Origin: CAWACP01 sp963780655 | GTDB taxonomy: Bacteria > Acidobacteriota > Terriglobia > Bryobacterales > Bryobacteraceae | DNA length: 64,000 nt | NCBI GenBank assembly: GCA_963780655.1 | Contig: CAWACP010000008.1 | Coordinates: forward strand, 15,865-79,864 | Reading direction: 5' to 3' | Part shown: positions 28,121 to 35,633 of the stretch, one piece after another | Layout of the letters: each line of letters starts with the position of its first letter | Numbering within the stretch: position 1 is the stretch's first letter | Program-made: the position numbers and the translations under genes | Notes under the pieces: generated by a model | Told to the model about the DNA's origin: nothing | Databases searched by the model: none | What the model saw: only the letters and a program-made list of their open reading frames with translations

Positions 28121-29146
28121 CTATTCAATCGCAATTCGGCGCAGGAGTTTGAAATCGGTGAGCATCTTGCCTGTACCCAGAACGACGCTGGCCAGCGGAT
28201 CTTCGGCGATGGACACCGGAAGGCCCGTCTCTTCGCGAATGCGCTTGTCGAGATTCCTGAGCATGGCGCCGCCGCCGGTAAGCACGATGCCGCGGTCGCT
28301 GATATCGGCGCTCAGCTCCGGCGGGGTCCGTTCCAGCGCGACGCGGATGGCGTTCATGATGGTGGCCACGCATTCCGCCAGCGATTCGCGGATCTCGGTG
28401 TCGTCGATGGTGATGGTCTTGGGGACGCCTTCGATCAGGTTGCGGCCCTTGATCTCCATGGTGATCGGACGGTCGAGCGGGTAGGCCGAGCCCACCTGAA
28501 TCTTGATGGCCTCGGCGGTGCGCTCACCGATCAGCAGGTTATACTTGCGCTTCAGGTACTGCATGATGGCGTCGTCCATCTCGTTGCCGGCCACGCGAAC
28601 GGACCGCGAGTACACGATGCCCGAGAGCGAAATGACCGCGACGTCGGTAGTGCCGCCGCCGATGTCCACCACCATGTTTCCGGAGGGCTCCGTGATGGGC
28701 AGCCCGGCGCCGATGGCCGCTACCATGGCCTGTTCCACCAGATGGACTTCGCTGGCCTTGGCGCGATAGGCGGAATCGACGACGGCGCGCTTTTCCACCT
28801 GCGTGATCTCGCTGGGAACGCCGATCACGATGCGGGGATGAACCAGCATCTTGCGGCCATGCGCCTTCTGAATAAAGTAGTTCAGCATGCGCTCGGTGAC
28901 TTTGAAGTCGGCGATTACGCCGTCCTTCATCGGCCGAATGGCGACGATGTTGCCCGGCGTCCGGCCGAGCATGTCCTTCGCTTCTTTCCCCACGGCTTCC
29001 ACCTCGCCATTGTTCTTGTTGATGGCGACGATGGAGGGCTCATTCACCACGATCCCTTTGCCCTTGGCGAAGACAAGCGTGTTGGCGGTGCCCAGATCGA
29101 TGGCAAGATCGGACGAGATGAGACTGAAAACCGAGCGAACGTTCAT
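28121..29146 (-). CDS. mreB: Rod shape-determining actin-like protein MreB
   Basis: A 341-aa bacterial actin. Nucleotide-binding motifs are all present: DLAIDLGTANTLVFAKGKGI (phosphate 1), NMVVDIGGGTTDVAVISLSG (phosphate 2) and GIVLTGGGAMLRNLDKRI (adenosine). It forms filaments under the inner membrane that guide lateral wall synthesis. It is first in the mreBCD set and follows a good sigma-70-type promoter at 29257-29286. Confidence 0.98.
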   Translation of the reverse strand: MNVRSVFSLISSDLAIDLGTANTLVFAKGKGIVVNEPSIVAINKNNGEVEAVGKEAKDMLGRTPGNIVAIRPMKDGVIADFKVTERMLNYFIQKAHGRKMLVHPRIVIGVPSEITQVEKRAVVDSAYRAKASEVHLVEQAMVAAIGAGLPITEPSGNMVVDIGGGTTDVAVISLSGIVYSRSVRVAGNEMDDAIMQYLKRKYNLLIGERTAEAIKIQVGSAYPLDRPITMEIKGRNLIEGVPKTITIDDTEIRESLAECVATIMNAIRVALERTPPELSADISDRGIVLTGGGAMLRNLDKRIREETGLPVSIAEDPLASVVLGTGKMLTDFKLLRRIAIE

Positions 29147-29256
29147 GAAGACGCCGGCGACTCCTTACGATAATGTGCGCGGCTGCAGTATGAGGCCCGA
29201 ATTGCAGTTCAAACCGTCAAATGGCTTGATTGGAGGGGCTTAGGCAGTCCTGAAGA

Positions 29257-29286
29257 ATAGTACCACAAGGGTGCGCGTCTTCTCAA
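29257..29286 (-). promoter_or_regulatory. Probable sigma-70 promoter for mreB
   Basis: Read on the minus strand: TTGAGA (29286-29281), an 18-bp spacer and TACTAT (29262-29257). This predicts a start site about 105 nt upstream of the mreB ATG. Confidence 0.5.
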
Positions 29287-30186
29287 CGCGAAGTAGCTGA
29301 TTTACAAAGGCATTTCGATTTGTTTCGGGCATTCGGCCCCGCTGCGGCAGCGAGCCGGAGTAGCAGGCATATCCGAAATGTACCAGACCCACGCTCGCGG
29401 GCTGCCATGTGTCCGCGATGGTCCAGGGCTCGCATCGGCGCGCTGGCAGAACTGCGTGCGTGAGCGGTTTCGCGGCGCGAAGGCCGTGGATGCCCGAGGA
29501 TTGCCGCGTGAGTGCCCGGATTCAGGAACACGCGGTCGCCGTGCAGAGTGCCCACGCCGCCGTTGCTCGGTCCGTGGAAGCCTTCGAACTCGATCGCCTT
29601 CCAGATCATTCTCGGCGGCGGGCCCTGGGCGAGTGCGCACGCAGCCCTCAGTTCACGACTGTCTCCGAGGACGACTTCTGCATTGTACAGGCCAACTTTC
29701 ACGGTGGCTCTCGAAACACGCGCGATCGCCTGATATCGTTCTGTCTTTTCACCGATCCGGAAAGAGCGCGAGTCGGATCAACGAAAACCGAAGCGGTCGC
29801 GGCGGGTCCCCATACGGCGTGGCGAAGCTGCCCATGCAGGCAGTGCGGTGGTCCAGACCGCGATGATGGGGAAGCTGCCTTACACCGCGCCGCGCGATGC
29901 TGTCTTCACGCACCCCACCGTGGGCGAAGGCCTTCCTGCGCATCTCGTATTCACTGACGGCGCGCAGGATCCGGATGCAGTTGTAGCCGGCATTACTCTG
30001 ATCGAGGAAATTCGGTCGGATTTTTCCGGCTTTTTGTGATTCGCCTCTTCTTTTCCTTCTTTAACGTGAACGGTTCGTGTAGAATTTGATCTGCCTAAAC
30101 CGAAGTTCGTCGCCGCCACGACCCAACGGTCGTGGCGCGGAACCCGGGCCGATCTCGGAGGCCGGGCTGGGTGAGCGGCGGTAATC
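29287..30186. other. Roughly 900-bp gene-poor region with gene remnants
   Basis: No intact gene is supported. A minus-strand stretch (about 29460-29702) reads like protein (KVGLYNAEVVLGDSRELRAA, then KAIEFEGFHGPSNGGVGTLH) but shifts frame and has no recognised family. A plus-strand flavoprotein fragment is listed separately. Close to the next gene, TAGAAT at about 30079 could be a -10 box. The region separates the elongasome genes from the eCIS cluster. Confidence 0.4.
29820..29940 (+). pseudogene. C-terminal fragment of a pyridine nucleotide-disulphide oxidoreductase
   Basis: The reading AVVQTAMMGKLPYTAPRDAV followed by FTHPTVGEGL matches the dimerisation-domain end of dihydrolipoamide dehydrogenase/mercuric-reductase-like flavoproteins (usual pattern: LPYTALRDAxxTHPTxxEGL). 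No FAD- or NAD-binding portion is present upstream, so this is a short relic. Confidence 0.55.
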
Positions 30187-31284
30187 GTGACGAATCTCGG
30201 CGGAATCGCATCGGAGGAGACGATGGCCGAGGCAGGTGGATTTCTGACCGCGGGCAGCCAGCCGGGCGAGGATCTGCGGCGCATTTTTGCCGAGTTGGGA
30301 CTGACCACCGGCTCCGGCATCATGACGCCGGTTCTGCGCCAGGCGAGCAAAGCCGCGCTTGTGAGCGACGTTACCGTCCTCGTCGAGGGCGAAACCGGCA
30401 CGGGAAAACAGGTGCTGGCCCAGGCCATTCATCGCCTGGATGCCAAGCGCCGAAGCCTTCCGTTCGTGACCGTCCATTGCGGCACCATCAATGAAGCGCT
30501 CGCGGAGAGCGAGCTGTTCGGGCACACGCGGGGCGCGTTCTCCGGCGCGGTTGCCGATCGCAAGGGTCTTTTTCCCTCGGCCCATCAGGGCACGCTGTTC
30601 CTCGACGACGTCAACGACCTTCCTTTGCCGCTGCAGGCCAAGCTGCTGGACGTCATCCAGCGGGGCATCGTGCGTCCGGTCGGCTCGGACCGCGAGAAAG
30701 CGATCGACGTTCGCATTATCGCGGCCTGCAACCAGCCCCTGAAGCCGCTGGTGGAGCAGAACAGGTTTCGGGGCGATCTCTACCACCGGCTGAACGTAGT
30801 CCGCTTGTTCCTGCCGCCGCTGCGCTTGCGCCTCGAGGATCTGCCGCAGCTCATCCTCGCCCTCGCACGCCGTCACCGCGATTTATACGAGCCGATCGAG
30901 GGCATCGAGCCGGAGCTCATCCGCTGTCTGGAGACGCAGCCGTTTTTCGGCAACGTCCGTGAACTGGACAACCTGGTCCAGCGGATGCTCTTTTCGAAAA
31001 CGCAGGGGCGCTCGCTGACGGTTGCGGACTGGATGGCGCAGGAGGAGAAGACGGAACCGGAGCGGGCCGATCCGGGTCTGCTCGACCGGGCTGCCGGGAT
31101 GCTCTGGACGGCGATTTCCGGAGGGCTCTCCTTTAAGGACGCGATTCGCGAGATCGAGCGGAAAGTCATGGAGAACGCCATCAGCGCCGGCGGCGCCCGG
31201 CGGGAAGCCGCCAATCTCCTGCAGACCAGCGAGCGCACTCTGTATTACAAGATCCAGGCGCGGCGCCGCGCGGCTCACTGCTGA
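30187..31284 (+). CDS. Sigma-54 activator without receiver domain, next to the eCIS cluster
   Basis: A 365-aa enhancer-binding protein with only about 40 residues before the AAA+ domain, so no receiver or sensory domain (PspF-like layout). Walker A is GETGTGKQ (residues 68-75). The sigma-54 contact loop is GAFSGA (116-121) instead of GAFTGA. Walker B is GTLFLDDVNDL, with Asp141 in place of the usual glutamate. A Fis-type HTH (about 320-362) contains ARREAANLLQTSERTLYYKI. It lies immediately upstream of palindromes and a sigma-54 promoter that precede the eCIS genes, so it is the likely cluster regulator. The Walker B change may lower ATP hydrolysis. An ATG at 30223 is an alternative start. 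Confidence 0.92.
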   Translation: MTNLGGIASEETMAEAGGFLTAGSQPGEDLRRIFAELGLTTGSGIMTPVLRQASKAALVSDVTVLVEGETGTGKQVLAQAIHRLDAKRRSLPFVTVHCGTINEALAESELFGHTRGAFSGAVADRKGLFPSAHQGTLFLDDVNDLPLPLQAKLLDVIQRGIVRPVGSDREKAIDVRIIAACNQPLKPLVEQNRFRGDLYHRLNVVRLFLPPLRLRLEDLPQLILALARRHRDLYEPIEGIEPELIRCLETQPFFGNVRELDNLVQRMLFSKTQGRSLTVADWMAQEEKTEPERADPGLLDRAAGMLWTAISGGLSFKDAIREIERKVMENAISAGGARREAANLLQTSERTLYYKIQARRRAAHC

Positions 31285-31306
31285 CAAGCGGCCACCGCAG
31301 GCGATT

Positions 31307-31328
31307 GCAGGCTGAAAGCCTGCTCTAC
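31307..31328. repeat. 22-bp palindromic repeat copy after the activator gene
   Basis: Inverted-orientation copy (core GCAGGCTGAAAGCCTGC) of the elements at 12450 and 48734. It forms a strong hairpin 22 bp past the activator stop and may also act as a transcription barrier. Confidence 0.85.
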
Positions 31329-31343
31329 AAACTCTGCTAATCG

Positions 31344-31396
31344 TTGCAGACGCCACTGCAATTCTCTGCAGAGAACCGCGGTTGCTACTCGGCAAC
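31344..31396 (+). promoter_or_regulatory. Cluster of palindromes, candidate enhancer sites for the eCIS promoter
   Basis: Three dyads lie 17 to 69 bp upstream of the -24 element: TTGCAGACGCCACTGCAA (31344-31361, perfect 6-bp arms), TTCTCTGCAGAGAA (31362-31375, perfect 14-bp palindrome) and GTTGCTACTCGGCAAC (31381-31396, 5-bp arms). They are adjacent to the activator gene. Enhancers usually lie 80-200 bp upstream of the start site, so these are somewhat close; binding is inferred. Confidence 0.5.
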
Positions 31397-31412
31397 AACA
31401 AGCAGATTCGCG

Positions 31413-31428
31413 TGGCGCTCCACTTGCA
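31413..31428 (+). promoter_or_regulatory. Sigma-54 (-24/-12) promoter for the eCIS cluster
   Basis: TGGCGCTCCACTTGCA matches the TGGCAC-N5-TTGCA consensus. The invariant GG (31414-31415) and GC (31426-31427) are separated by exactly 10 bp. Predicted transcription start is near 31439, ahead of the AAAGGAGA ribosome-binding site and the GTG at 31476. Confidence 0.72.
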
Positions 31429-31475
31429 ACTCCCCGGCGCGGCTCTGGGAGGCGGCTACGCGCAAAGGAGACCGG

Positions 31476-31685
31476 GTGAGCTTCACGCGAGCGGACGTGT
31501 TTCTGCCCGGTCCTGAAGAGTTGTTTCCGGTTGCTTCCGGCGAAGCGCTGGAGGGCGTAGTGATCGGGTTCTCGGATTCGGGAGCCCGGGCGCGTGTGTT
31601 CGCCGTCGTGGAGGTGGTTCGCAAGCAGGAGGTCGTCGTGCCGGTCCATAAGCTCCGAGTCATCGAGCAGGAACAGGAGGAATAG
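31476..31685 (+). CDS. 69-aa leader protein of the eCIS operon
   Basis: First gene after the sigma-54 promoter. The GTG start has a strong AAAGGAGA site; the open frame extends further upstream but that part would lie across the promoter. The product is VSFTRADVFLPGPEELFPVA, then LEGVVIGFSDSGARARVFAVVEV and VVVPVHKLRVIEQEQEE, likely a small beta-barrel. It ends 11 bp before the sheath gene, within the sheath ribosome-binding region. No family is recognised. It could be a co-translated assembly or regulatory factor. Confidence 0.68.
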   Translation: MSFTRADVFLPGPEELFPVASGEALEGVVIGFSDSGARARVFAVVEVVRKQEVVVPVHKLRVIEQEQEE

Positions 31686-31696
31686 AAGAGCGCATC

Positions 31697-33673
31697 ATGG
31701 CTGTTACACCAACCTATCCGGGCGTTTATATCGAAGAGATCCCGAGCGGCGTGCGAACCATCACCGGCGTGAGCACGGCGATCGGGGCGTTTGTCGATTA
31801 CTTCTCACGCGGTCCGCTGAACCAGGCGGTCCAGGTTTTCAGCTTTGCCGATTTCGAGCGGCAGTTCGGCGGTCTCGATCTGCTCAGCGAGGCGAGTTAT
31901 GCCATTCAGCAGTTCTTCCTGAACGGCGGCACGACGGCGTGGGTGGTTCGCACCACATCGACGTCGGCGGGCGACGCCGCGGCGGCCGCATCGATCACGC
32001 TGCAGGATGGAGCCGGCAATAACGTGCTGGTGGTCAATGCGGCCAGCCCGGGGGCGTGGGGTAATCACATCCGCATCGACGTGGACTATGGGACCACCAA
32101 TCCCGCCTCCCTTTTCAACATGACGGTGACGGAAGTCGAGATGGTCGCCGGCAAGCCTCAGGCGGTCAGCTCGGAGACCTGGCGCAACCTGGTGATCGAT
32201 CATACGCAGCCGAACGACGCCGTCGCTACAGTGAACGCCGGCTCCGGCCTGATCCAGCTTGCGCTGCCCACCGCAACGCCGACATCGACGCACGCGCCGG
32301 CGCAAACCGGCACGCTCAGCAAAGCGTTTCCAAACGGCGTGCTTCCGGCGGGCGTGCCCAAGGCGAGCGATTCGATGACCGTGGCACTCAATGGGAACCC
32401 CGCCAAAACCGTCACTCTGAGCGCCGCGCCTCCGACGACTCCGGCCGGGCTGGCGTCCACGCTGCAAAGCCTGATTCGGGCCGCCGATCCGAGTCTGGCG
32501 GGAGTCACCATCGCGCTGGTTGGCAGCTCCGCGACCAGTGTGTTTCTGCAGTTCAAAGCGGGCACTGGAAAATGGCAGGACACGCTCACGTTTGCCGACG
32601 GCGCGGGCTCACTGGCCACGGCTCTCGGGCTGGACGCCGCGGGCGCGGTGAACGTGGCGCAGTACGCCGCGGGTACAACGGCGGCAGGGGCGCAGGTGGC
32701 TCCCGTGGCCGGCAGCGACGGGAAGTGGGACGCCGTGAACGACCTCGACGGCATGACCGGCGGCGTTATCGGCGACCAGGTCCTGAAGACCGGAATGTAC
32801 GCGCTGATGAACGTGCACCTGTTCAATATTCTTTCCATCCCGGTCACGGGACGGATGCCGGCGGGCGCGGACACCCACGCCTTCAATGTGGCCACCAATG
32901 CCATTTCCCTTTGCGATTCGCGCCGGGCGTTCTATATTCTCGATCCGCCGCAGGGCTCGGGAACGGTTGGCGCCAACGACGCGCCCACCGCGATCGCCGC
33001 CTGGCTGGACGCCAATGCATCGCTGCGCAATCGCAACGCCGCGATTTATTTTCCGCGCGTGGAGATTCCCGACCCGCTGAATGGGTTCCGGCTGCGCGCC
33101 ACGCCGGTGAGCGGAACCATCGCGGGACTCTACGCGCGCACCGACGCCACGCGGGGCGTGTTCAAGGCGCCGGCCGGGACCGACGCCAGCCTCACGGGCG
33201 TGCAGCAGCTCGAATACAATCTCACGGACGGCGAAAACGGAGTTCTGAATCCGCTCGCCATTAACGCGCTGCGGACGTTTCCCGTCTTCGGCCCGATCTG
33301 CTGGGGCGCGCGGACGCTTGCCGGCGCAGACCAGCTTGCCGACGACTACAAATACATTCCGGTGCGCCGCTTCGCGCTCTTTCTGGAGGAGAGCCTTTTC
33401 GAGGGCACGCAGTGGGTTGTGTTCGAGCCCAACGACGAGGCGCTGTGGGCGCAGATCCGGCTGAACATCGGTTCGTTCCTGCAGGGCCTGTTCCTGCAGG
33501 GAGCGTTTCAGGGAACCACGCCGCAGCAGGCGTACTTCGTGAAGGTGGACAGCGAGACCACCACCCAGACCGACATCAACAATGGGGTGGTCAACATCGT
33601 GGTGGGCTTCGCGCCGCTCAAACCGGCGGAGTTCGTCGTCATCCAGATTCAGCAAATGGCCGGACAGGTGTAA
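31697..33673 (+). CDS. eCIS contractile tail sheath protein
   Basis: A 658-aa phage_sheath-family protein. The start TPTYPGVYIEEIPSGVRTIT is the classic sheath N-terminus, followed by STAIGAFVDYFSRGPLNQAV. The C-terminal domain has CWGARTLAGADQLADDYKYI and VRRFALFLEESLFEGTQWVV, ending in the inner-ring segment with FVVIQIQQMAGQV. The middle (about residues 90-330) is an extra surface domain of Ala/Thr/Gly-rich beta sequence, making it longer than minimal sheaths. Sheath contraction drives the inner tube through a target membrane. Confidence 0.97.
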   Translation: MAVTPTYPGVYIEEIPSGVRTITGVSTAIGAFVDYFSRGPLNQAVQVFSFADFERQFGGLDLLSEASYAIQQFFLNGGTTAWVVRTTSTSAGDAAAAASITLQDGAGNNVLVVNAASPGAWGNHIRIDVDYGTTNPASLFNMTVTEVEMVAGKPQAVSSETWRNLVIDHTQPNDAVATVNAGSGLIQLALPTATPTSTHAPAQTGTLSKAFPNGVLPAGVPKASDSMTVALNGNPAKTVTLSAAPPTTPAGLASTLQSLIRAADPSLAGVTIALVGSSATSVFLQFKAGTGKWQDTLTFADGAGSLATALGLDAAGAVNVAQYAAGTTAAGAQVAPVAGSDGKWDAVNDLDGMTGGVIGDQVLKTGMYALMNVHLFNILSIPVTGRMPAGADTHAFNVATNAISLCDSRRAFYILDPPQGSGTVGANDAPTAIAAWLDANASLRNRNAAIYFPRVEIPDPLNGFRLRATPVSGTIAGLYARTDATRGVFKAPAGTDASLTGVQQLEYNLTDGENGVLNPLAINALRTFPVFGPICWGARTLAGADQLADDYKYIPVRRFALFLEESLFEGTQWVVFEPNDEALWAQIRLNIGSFLQGLFLQGAFQGTTPQQAYFVKVDSETTTQTDINNGVVNIVVGFAPLKPAEFVVIQIQQMAGQV

Positions 33674-33684
33674 GGAGAACACGA

Positions 33685-34212
33685 ATGCCGCAATTCAGCG
33701 TGAACACCCAACGAAAAGATCCTTACAAGAACTTCAAGTTCAAAGTGAAGTGGGACGGGCGATATGTGGCCGGCGTATCGAAGGTGAGCGGGCTCAAGCG
33801 CACTACCCAGGTGGTGACGCACCGCGAGGGCGGCGATCCTTCCACCAGCCGCAAATCGCCAGGGCGCAACGAATTCGACGCCATTACTCTGGAACGCGGC
33901 GTCACGCACGACACCGAGTTCGAGAAGTGGGCCAACAAGGTTTGGAATTTCGGAGCGGGCCTGGGGTCGGAGGTATCGCTGAAGGATTTCCGCAAGGACA
34001 TCATTCTCGATTTCTACAACGAGGCCGGCCAGTTGGCGATCAGCTACAGGATCTATCGCTGCTGGGTGTCGGAGTATCATCCGCTGCCCGATCTCGATGC
34101 GAACGCCAACGCCGTGGCGATCCAGACCATCAAGCTGGAGAACGAAGGCTGGGAGCGGGATCTTTCGGTGACCGAGCCGACCGAGCCCAGCTTCACGCTT
34201 CCGGCGCAGTAA
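33685..34212 (+). CDS. eCIS inner tube protein
   Basis: A 175-aa phage_T4_gp19/tube-family protein. PYKNFKFKVKWDGRYVAGVSKVSGLKRTT and THREGGDPSTSRKSPGRNEFD are typical, ending with the usual IKLENEGWERDLSVTEPTEP. It is preceded by AAGGAG 7 bp upstream of the ATG. Only this one full tube gene is present in the window, whereas many eCIS clusters carry two or three. Confidence 0.95.
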   Translation: MPQFSVNTQRKDPYKNFKFKVKWDGRYVAGVSKVSGLKRTTQVVTHREGGDPSTSRKSPGRNEFDAITLERGVTHDTEFEKWANKVWNFGAGLGSEVSLKDFRKDIILDFYNEAGQLAISYRIYRCWVSEYHPLPDLDANANAVAIQTIKLENEGWERDLSVTEPTEPSFTLPAQ

Positions 34213-34218
34213 GCGAGT

Positions 34219-34926
34219 ATGGCGGCGGCGCCGGCGTCCGACATTATTTCCGTTTGGGAGCGGGGCGCGCGCCTTCGTCCGGTGGACCGCGCCCTGGTTC
34301 TGCTCGCCGCGGCGTGTCCCGGCCTCGACGCCGAGCAACTCGCGTCGATGTCTGTCGGCCGGCGCGATGAGCGCCTGCTGCGCCTGCGGGAGCGCATTCT
34401 CGGACCAGCGGCCACCGCGGAAGCCGATTGCCCGAGGTGCGGGGAGGCACTGGAGTTCACCGTTCGAACCGCCGAACTCACGGCGGATGGCCTGGGCGAA
34501 GCTCAGGAGTCGTACGAGATTGAGACGGGCGATTTCAGGCTGCGTTTTCGTCTGCCCGACAGCCGCGATCTGAACGCTGTCGCCGGGTGCGGCGATGTGG
34601 AGAGGGCGCGGCGGCTACTGGTGGAACGATGCGTGGACGCAGGAGGGGAGGCGCTGCAGGAAGAGGCGGCGGCCCGGATCGCCTCGCTGATGGCGGAGCG
34701 CGATCCGATGGCGGATATCGCGTTTGCCCTTGATTGCGCGGTGTGCGGGCACGCCTGGAGCGTAGCGCTGGATATTGCCGGCTTCCTGTGGCTGGAGATC
34801 GCAGTCCTCGCCAGGCGGTTGCTCGGCGAAGTGCATACGCTCGCGCTGGCCTATGGCTGGAGCGAAGCGGAAATTCTGGCGATGAGCGACAGCCGGCGCA
34901 ATCACTACCTGGAGATGGCGAGCTGA
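34219..34926 (+). CDS. T4-type baseplate hub assembly chaperone with two zinc-finger-like CxxC pairs
   Basis: A 235-aa protein. The C-terminus (LALAYGWSEAEILAMSDSRR then NHYLEMAS) is the signature of the T4 baseplate/hub assembly chaperone family found in eCIS clusters. Two CxxC pairs, CPRCG (about residue 72) and CAVCG (about 174), could jointly bind a zinc ion. The N-terminus starts PASDIISVWERGARLRPVDRA. It probably assists hub or tube assembly and may not be in the mature particle. The stop overlaps the next ATG (TGATG). Confidence 0.75.
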   Translation: MAAAPASDIISVWERGARLRPVDRALVLLAAACPGLDAEQLASMSVGRRDERLLRLRERILGPAATAEADCPRCGEALEFTVRTAELTADGLGEAQESYEIETGDFRLRFRLPDSRDLNAVAGCGDVERARRLLVERCVDAGGEALQEEAAARIASLMAERDPMADIAFALDCAVCGHAWSVALDIAGFLWLEIAVLARRLLGEVHTLALAYGWSEAEILAMSDSRRNHYLEMAS

Positions 34927-35633
34927 TGGCCGACTTTCTCTCACGGCTGGCATCGCGGGCCCTTGGTGTCGCGCCCGTGGCGCGCCCGGTGGTCGCACCG
35001 GTTTTTGCGCCCGGGCCGCGGATGGAAGCCCAGTTCTTCACGCCGGCGCCGCGGCGCGCGACGATCGCTCGCGCACAATCGCCATCGCCGCTGCCGCCGC
35101 ACACTGCTTTCGCTCGCGAGGAAGCGCAGGCGCCGCCGCGTGTGCCGGCACGCGTCGAGACTAGAGAGCCCGCGCCGGAGAAGAGCGAGGCTGCGACCGC
35201 GACGAGAGCGGCCGCGACCAGAGTGATCGTGGCGCGCGGTGAGGCTCTGGGCATTCCGCAGCCTTCGCCGCAACCCTCGCCCCCGCGGCCTTCTCCGACG
35301 ACGTCTGAGCCCGGCGAGATCGTGCGGGTATCGGCGCTCGAAAGCATCGCGACCGAGGACAGGCACGCGACCCGCCCATCGCCGGGCGAGCTTCAACCGG
35401 AGCGCCCTGCCGGACTGGACTCGAGTGGTCCGGTGGCCAGGCGGGCTGAGAGCCCGCCGCAGCCTGAAAGGCTGCTCTACAGGGAAGAGCCGGCGGTGGA
35501 GGTCAACATCGGACGCATCGAGGTCCGCGCAGTGTTTCCCGAGCCGCAAGCCGCGCCCGTTGCCCGAAGCGCGGCGCCGACGGCCCTTTCGCTGTCCGAC
35601 TATCTGAGCCAGCGCGATCGGGGCGCGCGATGA
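34926..35633 (+). CDS. Pro/Ala-rich eCIS accessory protein
   Basis: A 235-aa protein, mostly disordered (Pro, Ala, Arg, Glu). It begins MADFLSRLASRALGVAPVAR and ends with a short ordered block, AVEVNIGRIEVRAVFPEP and LSLSDYLSQRDRGAR. Similar blocks end small proteins in other eCIS clusters (family knowledge, not searched). A degenerate copy of the 22-bp palindromic repeat lies inside the reading frame at 35459-35480 and codes for QPERLLYRE. It may connect baseplate or cap parts; no firm function. Confidence 0.72.
   Translation: MADFLSRLASRALGVAPVARPVVAPVFAPGPRMEAQFFTPAPRRATIARAQSPSPLPPHTAFAREEAQAPPRVPARVETREPAPEKSEAATATRAAATRVIVARGEALGIPQPSPQPSPPRPSPTTSEPGEIVRVSALESIATEDRHATRPSPGELQPERPAGLDSSGPVARRAESPPQPERLLYREEPAVEVNIGRIEVRAVFPEPQAAPVARSAAPTALSLSDYLSQRDRGAR
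35459..35480. repeat. Palindromic repeat copy within a coding region
   Basis: Sequence GCAGCCTGAAAGGCTGC plus TCTAC is a slightly altered copy of the elements at 12450, 31307 and 48734. It stays in frame within the Pro-rich protein gene. A second hairpin (GCGGGCTGAGAGCCCGC) directly precedes it. Confidence 0.75.

Noticed and set aside
30118..30135. CCACGACCC/ACGGTCGTGG palindrome upstream of the sigma-54 activator as an operator
   Set aside because: It resembles the general REP-like palindromes of this genome more than a specific site, and there is no second copy at the eCIS promoter.
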